From an uncultured Eubacterium sp. (lineage in GTDB: Bacteria; Bacillota_A; Clostridia; Lachnospirales; Lachnospiraceae), in the NCBI GenBank assembly GCA_948468465.1, contig CAOKJJ010000165.1:1-11248 (forward strand): a stretch of 11,248 nt of DNA, written 5' to 3'. The stretch's first letter is position 1; every line of letters starts with the position of its first letter. Positions 1-6,895 of this stretch are shown here, one piece after another. Both the position numbers and the translations under genes were made by a program. The notes beneath the pieces were generated by a model. It was given only the letters and a program-made list of their open reading frames with translations. It made no database searches and was not told the DNA's origin.

Positions 1-434
1 AATCCCGAGCTCTTGGCAAGCGGATTGGCTTCGTTTTTCTTTTCACGCTCCCCCGTTAACAGGCTGCTTTCTCGGATTGGCTGTGGCGCCATGCGCGGAT
101 AGATACAGGAAGAACCAAGGAAGTCCAGCTTCCTGCATCCACACTTCCAGGCAGCGTGTATCACATTCATCTCCAGCATCATATTGTCATACATAAAATC
201 AGCCTGCGCCTGCTCGTTTGCAAGAATACCGCCCACCCTGGCGGCTGCCAGAAAGACGTATTCCGGCTGTTCGCCTGCGAAGAACTCTTCTACATCGGAC
301 TGGCGGCATAAGTCCAGCTGGCTGTGGGTACGGGTGAGGATATTTATGTATCCCTGTCTTTGCAGTTCCCGGACGATGGCAGAGCCTACCATGCCCTGGT
401 GGCCTGCTATGTAGATTTTTGATGTTTTTTTCAT
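1..434 (-). CDS. fcl: GDP-L-fucose synthase (Fcl/WcaG), N-terminal part, 3' end outside window
   Basis: This SDR-family enzyme converts GDP-4-keto-6-deoxymannose to GDP-L-fucose by 3,5-epimerisation and 4-reduction. The 144 visible residues open with KIYIAGHQGMVGSAIV (Rossmann GxxGxxG at 11-17). LAAARVGGI (63-70), NVIHAAWKCGCRKLDFLGSS (90-109), CIYP and APQPIRESSLLTG follow, unmistakably Fcl. The catalytic Ser/Cys region (108-110) is present. The catalytic Tyr is not: where the family reads YALAK or YAIAK, this gene reads NPLAK (Asn137, Lys141), and the following residues are SSG rather than about I-A/S-G. It may therefore be inactive or affected by errors at the sequence edge. By hand count the first 360 bases are about 53% GC, above most of the cluster. 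GAGG lies about 12 bases before ATG 434, a weak site. It would supply GDP-fucose; the partner gmd is not in the window. Confidence 0.88.
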   Translation of the reverse strand, partial: MKKTSKIYIAGHQGMVGSAIVRELQRQGYINILTRTHSQLDLCRQSDVEEFFAGEQPEYVFLAAARVGGILANEQAQADFMYDNMMLEMNVIHAAWKCGCRKLDFLGSSCIYPRMAPQPIRESSLLTGEREKKNEANPLAKSSG

Positions 435-473
435 TGATCTGTAATACCTCGCTTAAATCCTAATATGCATAAA

Positions 474-947
474 TCATTCATTTTTCAAAAGAACAGTAAC
501 CATTTCCTCATTCTTTCTTCCCATCCCCGAATATGGAATTTTAAGAACTGTCTTTATTTCCAGATTAAAAGGTGCTTCATCCAGATAGACTCCGGATCCG
601 CTGACCACACGTGTCTGTCCGCCATGCACCTTATCCCTGTTATACTGTTTTGCAGATCTTTTCCTTACAACATGCTCTGTTACCAGCACATATGGATATT
701 TGCGGACCTGATCCAGTATTTTTTCAATTTCACGGTTGCTTAAATGCTGCAGTACCTGCCTTATAACACATAATTCGGCATCCGGTAAAGGATCCCGGGT
801 GATGTCCCTGCACAGGAACCTGACCCCCCCCGGACCGGAGAACCAAACCGGTGATTCAGGGAACTGACCATACTTCCAACAACATCCAGTCCCGTATAGG
901 AAATTCCATCCGTTATCCACTGGGATGCAACATGAAAATCCCCGCAT
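474..947 (-). pseudogene. SAM-dependent methyltransferase, C-terminal part (frameshifted at a G8 tract)
   Basis: This continues the preceding fragment. Family-like sequence resumes at VRFLCRDITRDPLPDAELCVIRQVLQHLSN, immediately after the G run. It includes the acidic residue and the helix after strand 4 of a Rossmann methyltransferase, then YPYVLVTEHVV and, near the end, SGSGVYLDEAPFNLE. About 40 codons upstream of the tract in this frame (from ATG 947) are out-of-frame noise and have no convincing ribosome site. Both halves are otherwise free of stops and look conserved. A tract of 6 or 9 G would join them into about 244 or 245 residues, a normal size for the family. The stop TGA is 39 bases before the fucose synthase start. 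Confidence 0.8.
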
Positions 948-1210
948 CCCAGGTCACACACACTTTTAATATGATTGTCAGAAATAAATTTTTTCATCAT
1001 ATCACAATATGGCTCTGTAACCTGCCGGTTGTATGAACCATCCCCTGAATAATATTTTAATTTTCCACCCCAGTCATGTTTTTCATAAATCCGGGAAAAA
1101 ATCTCCCTGCAGTCCTTATTTCTGTTTTTCCTGTCATCCCAGAACTGCATCAGTTTCATGAACAGTTTCCGCAACAAAATATTTCTTTTCACAAAATTCC
1201 TAATATCCAC
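761..1210 (-). pseudogene. SAM-dependent methyltransferase, N-terminal part (frameshifted at a G8 tract)
   Basis: This is the 5' part of a class I methyltransferase. GTG 1210 is the chosen start: AAAGG at 1216-1220 lies five bases upstream, and the gene overlaps the end of the GT4 gene by 11 bases. A TTG at 1255 would also be in frame but overlaps further and has no clear site. From the GTG, the family's entry motif IYEKHDWGG (42-50) comes before motif I CDLGCGDF (85-92) and the acidic YTGLDVV. The sensible sequence ends at NHRFGSPVRGG, exactly in the run of eight G. After it this frame gives about 20 unrelated residues and a stop. As sequenced the product (149 residues) has the SAM-binding start but lacks the rest of the fold, so it should be inactive. 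Confidence 0.8.
824..831 (-). repeat. Mononucleotide tract (G8 on the coding strand) within the methyltransferase gene
   Basis: Eight consecutive C on the plus strand, eight G in the coding direction, lie in the middle of the methyltransferase gene where the two halves change frame. CGG-GGG-GGG-TCA leads to a stop. CGG-GGG-GTC (G6) or CGG-GGG-GGG-GTC (G9) restores the second half. Tracts of this kind change length by slippage, a known cause of phase variation of surface-glycan genes in other bacteria; they are also prone to sequencing error. Confidence 0.75.
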
Positions 1211-2360
1211 AATAGCCTTTCCTTTCCCGGACCATATCCAGATATTTTCCTGCAATTTTTACAGGGTTATACTCTTCTATTTTTTCCAGATTGTTTTTCC
1301 TCATTTTGTCTGCCAGTTCCCGGTCTGACAGAATGCGCCTGACTGCCCGGATCATTGCCTGCCGGTCCCCATACGGTACCAGAAATCCGTTTTCACCATG
1401 CACGACCAGATCCGTCTGTCCCCCAAAGTCTGTCGATACGATTGGCAGGCCCGCCTGCATTGCTTCCTGGAGCACAATCCCAAAACCTTCATGTATGGAA
1501 CTTAAAACATATACATCTGCATTTTCCAGATACTGGAATTTCACTTTCTCCGGTACCTGTCCTGCCAGAATAACCCGGTCTTCCATATGTAAATCCTGTA
1601 TTTTTTTACAGAGATGCTCTTTTTCCGGTCCGTCTCCTATTATGACCAGCCCCGCTTCCTTTATTCCGGCCACAGATTCCAGTAAAAAATCATATCCTTT
1701 GCGCCGTACCAGCCTACCGACTGAAATAAGATACCTGTCCTTTTCCACCATATCCATTTCCTGCCTTCCTGCCGGCAGAACATTTACTTTTTCATAGGGA
1801 AGCGGAATAATCCTGACCCTGCTGTTATCGTACCGGTAATATCTGCCGGCATTATCTTTTGTATTGCCTGACTGGGCAACCACAAAATCCGAACGGTCCA
1901 GCACCCATGACACACATTTCCGCAGAATCCATGATTTATGTGGTGAAAATCTTTTTGTCGGATCATATAAGTCGCCGCCATGCAGGGATAATATGCCGGG
2001 GATCCCATGCTTTCCCGACATCCATACCCCCAGTGGTCCAGACGGGACGGCAAAATGGGTATTTATAAATTCATACCTGTTTTTCCTGCACAGCCGGTCT
2101 GCCATACGGTATGCACAGACTGGAAAAGAAAGCAGCGACAGCATTCCCGCACTCGACTGTGTCCTTCGTCCAATAACAGGAACACGATATATATTTACCC
2201 CGCGGATTTTCTCATGCCTTTCCAGCCCCTCAGACCATGTGGTCACATAATCCACACCGTATCCCATTGCACCCCATGCTTCCGCCAGTTTTTTTGCAGC
2301 CACGCCGCCCCCGCCGCCAAGTGGAGGATATTCGTAATTAATGATCAGAATTCGTTTCAT
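1200..2360 (-). CDS. GT4-family glycosyltransferase
   Basis: This is a GT-B-fold retaining glycosyltransferase of 386 residues, acting on the cytoplasmic face in building the repeat unit. The N-terminal acceptor domain begins with YEYPPLGGGGGVAAKKLAE (9-27), the glycine-rich loop usual in GT4. SLHGGDLYDP (125-134) follows. The C-terminal donor domain starts near 208 with YLISVGRLVRRKGYDFLLE, has IGDGPE (241-246), and carries the EX7E motif as Glu291 and Glu299 in HEGFGIVLQEAMQAGLPIVSTDFGG. All expected elements are present and the length is typical, so the gene should be functional. The start is ATG 2360, with AAAGGA at 2369-2374 eight bases upstream, inside the end of the flippase-like gene. 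Its own stop lies inside the next methyltransferase gene. Donor and acceptor sugars are not predictable from sequence. Confidence 0.93.
   Translation of the reverse strand: MKRILIINYEYPPLGGGGGVAAKKLAEAWGAMGYGVDYVTTWSEGLERHEKIRGVNIYRVPVIGRRTQSSAGMLSLLSFPVCAYRMADRLCRKNRYEFINTHFAVPSGPLGVWMSGKHGIPGILSLHGGDLYDPTKRFSPHKSWILRKCVSWVLDRSDFVVAQSGNTKDNAGRYYRYDNSRVRIIPLPYEKVNVLPAGRQEMDMVEKDRYLISVGRLVRRKGYDFLLESVAGIKEAGLVIIGDGPEKEHLCKKIQDLHMEDRVILAGQVPEKVKFQYLENADVYVLSSIHEGFGIVLQEAMQAGLPIVSTDFGGQTDLVVHGENGFLVPYGDRQAMIRAVRRILSDRELADKMRKNNLEKIEEYNPVKIAGKYLDMVRERKGYCGY
1216..1220 (-). promoter_or_regulatory. Ribosome binding site of the second methyltransferase
   Basis: AAAGG on the minus strand, inside a longer purine stretch, lies within the last codons of the GT4 gene and five bases before GTG 1210. 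It supports a coupled start overlapping the GT4 stop rather than the TTG at 1255. Confidence 0.45.
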
Positions 2361-3303
2361 ACCTGTGTTCCTTTCCGGCTAAAATTAATATTCCCCCAAC
2401 AAATGCCCGTAAAATCTGCAGAAATAAAAGCAGCAGGGAAAATGAAAGTGCCACATCTTTGTTTACCCCGAATAACCCCATCAGGCCCACGATAGATGTC
2501 TCCCGCACCCCCAGGCCGCCAACTGATACCGGAAGCAGCAGGATAAAAGTGAGAACCGCACTTATCCAGCAGAAATCCCAGAAGGAAATCCCTATGGACA
2601 ATCCGGCTGCCAGAATATAATAAGTACTGTTTTGCAGCAGATGGTAAAAAACACCGGATATTGCGGAAACCAGCACCGCTTTCTTATCCCCTGCATATTC
2701 CGTCCATATCTTAAAATATTTATCCAAAGCACTTCTTACTTTACGGATCTGTATCTTTTTAATGGCTTTCATAAAATAAACGCAAAAAGGTTTACTCATT
2801 CCTGCCGCAAACAAAACAGATACACAGCCGGATGCGGCAGTCAGAAACATCTGCCATCCCCTGTTATGAAAATCCGCTGACATATATATTCCCAATGTAC
2901 CCAGCCACAGCAGGACAATCATATTCAGCACTTTATCTATAAATACTGCCGACATCCTCCGGGCCAGGCTTCCCTTTTCTGACGATAATAAAAGAATTTT
3001 TGCCGATTCGCCTAATAGCTGTCCCGGCAGCACAAGCGCATAGAAGCAGCTTTCCAGATTTACAGCAAATATACGAGCCAGGCTCTCTTTATGATACAGG
3101 GCATGCAGGGACACTGCACCTACAGCACTGTTTACCATCATTAAAAGAAAAGCACTGAAAAGCAAAAGAAACGGGTAATTACTGACATTGTCCCATATCA
3201 GATCCAGTTCAGTTTTATATATCAAATACCAGATAAAAATGAACGATACGCACATTTTCATGACAGTCCTTAAATATTTGCTGATACGTCTCCTGTCCCA
3301 CAT
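2338..3303 (-). CDS. Flippase-like integral membrane protein (LPG_synthase_TM / YbhN / AglD2 family)
   Basis: This is an integral membrane protein of 321 residues with about seven or eight hydrophobic segments. Two conserved motifs place it in the LPG_synthase_TM (UPF0104) family: LPGQLLGESAK in the first half and LLPVSVGGLGVRE near the C-terminus. The family includes the membrane part of lysyl-phosphatidylglycerol synthase (MprF) and many stand-alone proteins of glycan loci, thought to move or bind lipid-linked substrates. There is no attached aminoacyl-transferase domain, so lipid lysinylation is unlikely. ATG 3303 is preferred over the in-frame TTG at 3315, because AAGGA (3316-3320) touches the TTG but is 12 bases from the ATG, a rather long spacing. 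It overlaps the following GT4 gene by 23 bases. In this locus it may help translocate the lipid-linked sugar or glycan; that is inference. Confidence 0.85.
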   Translation of the reverse strand: MWDRRRISKYLRTVMKMCVSFIFIWYLIYKTELDLIWDNVSNYPFLLLFSAFLLMMVNSAVGAVSLHALYHKESLARIFAVNLESCFYALVLPGQLLGESAKILLLSSEKGSLARRMSAVFIDKVLNMIVLLWLGTLGIYMSADFHNRGWQMFLTAASGCVSVLFAAGMSKPFCVYFMKAIKKIQIRKVRSALDKYFKIWTEYAGDKKAVLVSAISGVFYHLLQNSTYYILAAGLSIGISFWDFCWISAVLTFILLLPVSVGGLGVRETSIVGLMGLFGVNKDVALSFSLLLLFLQILRAFVGGILILAGKEHRYETNSDH

Positions 3304-3419
3304 TCTAAAAAACAATCCTTCCCACCAATTTTTCTTTTTTATACAGCAGCTGTCAGATTTTCATCAGAAATCTCTACAGACAGTTCGGCATACATCGGAA
3401 CCTGTTATTTTTCTTTTTT
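3304..3419 (-). other. Longest intergenic gap, with an imperfect hairpin
   Basis: This A/T-rich gap of 116 bases separates the methyltransferase stop from the flippase-like gene. It holds an inverted repeat: CTGTC-AGATTT at 3350-3360 pairs with AAATCT and GACAG at 3368-3383, with five unpaired bases (3374-3378) and a seven-base loop. There is no T run at the right place for an intrinsic terminator. A CTGACA with a weak AAAAAT 17 bases on could be a poor promoter, but I would not rely on it. Confidence 0.3.
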
Positions 3420-4115
3420 TTATTTTTTTCTGTTTATTGCATGTCCCCATAAATTTGGATATAATACCAAAGGCAATCTGCTGCATATTTTCATTATGAC
3501 AGGCCCAAATATTCCAAAATACTTTCTCACTTTCTTTTTATTAAACGCAGAATAAAGAGAATATTTTTCAATCACGATTTCTTCAAATCCGGATGCCTGC
3601 AGCATTTTTCTCAATGACGCTACTGTCTGCAGACTGCAGTGATATTCCCTATATTTTGTAAATGATTTATTTCTTATCATTTCAAACATAATATTCATCG
3701 GTTTATTCGGTGTCTGAAATATCAGGCTGCCGCCTGGCTTTAGTATCCGTCTGATCTCCGTTTTCAAATATTGCCGGATATCAGGGATATGCTCCATCAC
3801 ATCAAACATACAGACAACATCAAAACTGTCATCCTCAAATGGCAGATGGCGTGAATCCGCATGATAAAATAAACGGTCCTGAATCTTTGTATACTCTTTC
3901 TTACCTGAAAGAATTCCTTCTTCCCGCAAATCTATCCCGTAAACATTCCTGCAGCTGCCGCTTTGATATAATTTCCATATCAGTGTCCCTCTGTTAGTAC
4001 CAATATCCAACAGTTTAAAACTTCTGCTATTACAGCTGGTCTTCTTAAAATATCTTTTACAATAGCTGTACGACAGATCTATATTACCAAACTCAAAATC
4101 CCCTGCATTTTTCAT
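3420..4115 (-). CDS. Class I SAM-dependent methyltransferase (Methyltransf_11-like)
   Basis: This cytoplasmic methyltransferase of 231 residues probably acts on a sugar or lipid-linked glycan intermediate, as judged from its neighbours only. Motif I is LLDIGTNRG (35-43) and the ribose-binding acidic residue is Asp62 (YGIDL). Motif II/III covers DSFDVVCMFDVMEH (96-109), and LKPGG is at 125-129. The C-terminal third (GFEEIVIEKYSLYSAFNKKK and a hydrophobic FGPVIMKICSRL patch) is the likely acceptor side. The frame is open back to a TTG at 4202 that overlaps the GT2 stop, adding 29 charged residues. However, ATG 4115 has GGAGAG at 4124-4129 with eight-base spacing and gives a normal N-terminus, so I chose it. 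A GTG at 4145, with AAGGAG about 12 bases upstream, is a second candidate. The acceptor is unknown. Confidence 0.85.
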   Translation of the reverse strand: MKNAGDFEFGNIDLSYSYCKRYFKKTSCNSRSFKLLDIGTNRGTLIWKLYQSGSCRNVYGIDLREEGILSGKKEYTKIQDRLFYHADSRHLPFEDDSFDVVCMFDVMEHIPDIRQYLKTEIRRILKPGGSLIFQTPNKPMNIMFEMIRNKSFTKYREYHCSLQTVASLRKMLQASGFEEIVIEKYSLYSAFNKKKVRKYFGIFGPVIMKICSRLPLVLYPNLWGHAINRKK

Positions 4116-4123
4116 TTGTTCAT

Positions 4124-4129
4124 CTCTCC
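4124..4129 (-). promoter_or_regulatory. Ribosome binding site of the first methyltransferase
   Basis: GGAGAG on the minus strand sits eight bases before ATG 4115. The longer TTG start at 4202 has no comparable site upstream. This decides between a coupled, extended product and a 231-residue one. Confidence 0.5.
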
Positions 4130-4198
4130 GACAAAAATTTTTTTCCACCTTTTTCCTATTCTCCTTAACGATATTCCTGTCTGTTCCCCATGTCTTTT

Positions 4199-5143
4199 TC
4201 AATCTGTCCGGCCCGTATCTGTCCTTTCTTTAATACTGTAAGACTGGTCTATTCTCTGGCCATAATAAATTTTAATCAGTATTTCGCTCATCAGGCCGAA
4301 TATAAACATCAGCAGGCCAATAATTACAAAAAAAACGGTAAGCAGGGGCGGAATGATATTATCTGACATTTTATATCCCAGCAGATAAATCACAACTGAC
4401 CATATACCGCATCCCCCGCCAGCTGTCAGAAACAACAGTCCCATTCCGCCCAGCAGATGCAGGGGCCTTACTGCATATTTATTCCAGAACCAGACAGAAA
4501 TCATATCCACAAATCCTTTAATTGTCCGTTTCCAGTTGTATTTTGTCTTTCCCTGTGTCCTCGGCCTGTGATGAACCACAGTTTCCCCGACCCGGAATCC
4601 TTTTATTTTCAGAATAGCCGGAATAAATCTGTGCTGTTCCCCATACAGATCCACATGTGCAAAACATTCTTTCCGGTATACCTTTAAAGAACACCCGCTG
4701 TCATGAATCCCGTCATGAACCAGTAGTTTTCTCAGAATATTTGCACCGCGCGATATAAATCTCTTTAAAAAATTATCTTTCCTATCTTTTCTCCAGCCTG
4801 AAACGACATCCAGATCCTCTTCTTCCAGCTTATCAATTATGGCTGGAATGTCTGCCGGATCATTCTGCCCGTCCCCATCCATTGTAACAATGTAATCGTA
4901 CTGCGCTGCCTTAATACCTGCATCCATAGCCGCAGTCTGTCCAAAATTTCTGCGCAGGCTTATGTATTTTAAAGGCTTTAATGTCCTGCATATTTCATCC
5001 GTCCTGTCAGATGAGCCATCATTTACAAAGATAATTTCATATTTGTATTCATTTTTTTCACATATGTCTTTAATCTCCTTATGCAATTTCATAACGTTGC
5101 CTTCTTCATTAAATACAGGCACAACTACTGATATTTCCCTCAC
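4199..5143 (-). CDS. GT2 polyprenyl-phosphate glycosyltransferase (GtrB/CsbB/DPM1-like)
   Basis: The protein transfers a sugar from a nucleotide donor to undecaprenyl phosphate on the cytoplasmic face (family role). Numbered from GTG 5143 (314 residues), the N-terminal GT-A domain shows VVVPVFNEE (6-14), NDGSSD (41-46) and the metal-binding DGDGQND (89-95). Residues 146-155 (HDSGCSLKVY) and YGEQHRFIP are typical of the DPM1/GtrB group. Two membrane helices lie near 229-256 and 266-291, followed by a short basic cytoplasmic tail, the standard topology of CsbB/GtrB. An ATG at 5158 is in frame, but AGGAG at 5151-5155 lies inside that extension and seven bases before the GTG, so the GTG start is favoured. 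It follows the YfhO-type gene directly, the pairing known for CsbB-YfhO. The donor sugar cannot be told from sequence; the CDP-dideoxy sugar made upstream is one candidate. Confidence 0.9.
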   Translation of the reverse strand: MREISVVVPVFNEEGNVMKLHKEIKDICEKNEYKYEIIFVNDGSSDRTDEICRTLKPLKYISLRRNFGQTAAMDAGIKAAQYDYIVTMDGDGQNDPADIPAIIDKLEEEDLDVVSGWRKDRKDNFLKRFISRGANILRKLLVHDGIHDSGCSLKVYRKECFAHVDLYGEQHRFIPAILKIKGFRVGETVVHHRPRTQGKTKYNWKRTIKGFVDMISVWFWNKYAVRPLHLLGGMGLLFLTAGGGCGIWSVVIYLLGYKMSDNIIPPLLTVFFVIIGLLMFIFGLMSEILIKIYYGQRIDQSYSIKERTDTGRTD

Positions 5144-5150
5144 TTTTGCA

Positions 5151-5155
5151 CTCCT
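5151..5155 (-). promoter_or_regulatory. Ribosome binding site of the GT2 gene
   Basis: AGGAG on the minus strand is seven bases before GTG 5143. It overlaps the competing ATG at 5158, which has only a weak purine stretch upstream. It therefore supports a GTG start and a protein five residues shorter than the longest reading. Confidence 0.55.
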
Positions 5156-5173
5156 CATTTCTCTGATGCAGAT

Positions 5174-6895
5174 TTATATGGAATTTTTCATTTTCGACTC
5201 TTTCCTGTTTTGAAATATTCCATATATCACAATACAGACAGCCGCAAGAAAACCAATACATTTAAATTTATTATCATAAATCCAGCTATGGCCCTCATAT
5301 TGCATAACTACTTTGTGTTCACCAGAATCCAGTTCCGCTCCAATAAATCCGATATTCACTTTCCTTGTATCTACCTGTTCACCATCCACATAAATATGCC
5401 ATTTTTCATCATACGGAACAGATGTTGCCAGAATCATTTCCTGGTCACACGTGATCTGCCCTTCTATATGCGACTCACTAAAACTTTCCACCTTCAGTGC
5501 GTTTTTATTCAGTCTGCCGGCCGCCGCCTTTGCACCGGCATAATAAGTATCTGCATCCTGAAAATAAAACTCCGTCTTTAAAATTAGGTCGTTATCGCTA
5601 AACCATATGGCATCCATTTCCTTCACGCATATTTCTATTGTATTTTCCTCTCCTGGTTTGAAAGAATAGCATTCATTATAAACAACCTCCCCTTCCTTTT
5701 CACAATAAAGACTCCACAGGTCGTCTGCATCCGTTTCAATCTTTATAAGCAACACGTGATCCTTTGGAATATCCACATAATACTTTCCGTCTTTTTTTAC
5801 AGGCTGATATTTGCAGATTCCATACATATTTTCAGTGCCAGTGTCCTTCCTGTAAAAAGAATCTTCCACGTCATCCACAATACATTCACCCATCATAACC
5901 TTGCGTTTTTCTGTCCCCGTAAGCTGCTGCACAGCATCGTATGTCACGGCCCTGTCGTATGCATAGGCTAACGGCAGTGCCAGTGTATTTTCATAAATAT
6001 CCACATCACCTACTGTCTTTAAATATTTAAACCCGTATGAAAAAGGCTCGCCGCCATTCTTTGTAATATAATATTTTATTCCGAGCAGGGCACCCGTATA
6101 AATATCTCCCCCGCTCCCATATAAATAGTGATCCCCGCTATGTGGCAGCTCCAAATCAAAATAATAATCCAGGATTCCTCTTCCAATACCGGTGCCTCCT
6201 ACATAAGACATGGTTCCATAATAATCTTGTGCCAGGGAATCAGATAGATATACTGTTCCATATTTCTTTTCAATCCTATACCATGCCTGGTCTTCCTTCT
6301 GCAGATAATCAACTGCGTCTTTCGCAGCGTTGTTATACAACATTCCTGCTTCTGCATCTGTCCTGCTTATGACATCCCTGCCATTCACACAGCCCCATGA
6401 TGTAACCAATACTTCTATAACTACACAGACACATAACATATTTGCTGTTATTTTCCGGGATATTTTCTTTAACAGCATAAGATTTATTAGAATTCCATAT
6501 ACAGCTACACACCCCAGACTGAACATCCAGCTATGAAATCGTGCAACATAACCAAATGCCAAAGATATAAACATACATAGTATTGTGACTGCAATCGTTA
6601 TATTAAAAACAACCGTACTTTTTTTTCTAACTTCCATACAGTCTGAAAAACAATACTGAAAAAAAGATAAAACTGTCAAAAATATAACAGCAATAATCCA
6701 CAGCGATGATAATTTGTATGTAAGGCCTGCAAACCCATTTAACATATATCTCACCGGGTTCAATAGGATATAGATCCCCGCCACACTATAAGCAAAGATA
6801 TAAAACTTCCTTTTTCTTTCCTGCATATGAAATACTGCCAGCGGAACGATAAAATCCCACAGTAAAATGCCGGATCCTCCAGAAAATTTATACAT
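5174..6895 (-). pseudogene. YfhO-type membrane protein, C-terminal part (frameshifted)
   Basis: This continues the previous fragment in another frame; the overlapping ends of the two frames are 6760-6895. The first 14 or so codons of this frame (from ATG 6895) are probably never read. Family-like sequence begins at FIVPLAVFHMQ, around 6850. Several membrane helices follow, then a soluble C-terminal domain with the YfhO-type beta module near 'YVDGEQ' and 'LDSGEHKVVMQYEG', and a final helix before a basic tail. ATG 6895 has AAAGG directly against it with no spacing, a poor ribosome site, so independent translation is unlikely. Without the upstream half the protein would lack the presumed catalytic Asp loop. 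The reading frame is long and intact apart from the single shift, so the break is recent, reversible, or a sequencing error rather than old decay. The stop lies 30 bases before the GT2 start. Confidence 0.8.

Noticed and set aside
1..60. Diversity-generating-retroelement-style mutagenesis as the explanation for clustered substitutions in the fucose synthase
   Set aside because: Such systems alter template adenines specifically; the inferred changes are not confined to A sites, and no reverse transcriptase or template repeat is visible.
1291..1797. Long plus-strand open frame of about 168 codons, and similar ones at 2007-2495 and 5210-5581
   Set aside because: They lie entirely opposite well-supported minus-strand genes, have no recognisable motifs, and read as the complement of conserved glycosyltransferase and membrane-protein sequence.
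2338..3303. MprF-type lysyl-phosphatidylglycerol synthase
   Set aside because: Only the membrane flippase-like domain is present; there is no soluble aminoacyl-transferase domain.
3330..3372. Possible promoter before the flippase-like gene (CTGACA and a weak AAAAAT at 17-base spacing; also a TATAAA with no -35)
   Set aside because: The -10 element matches the consensus at only four of six positions in an A-rich region where such matches are expected by chance.
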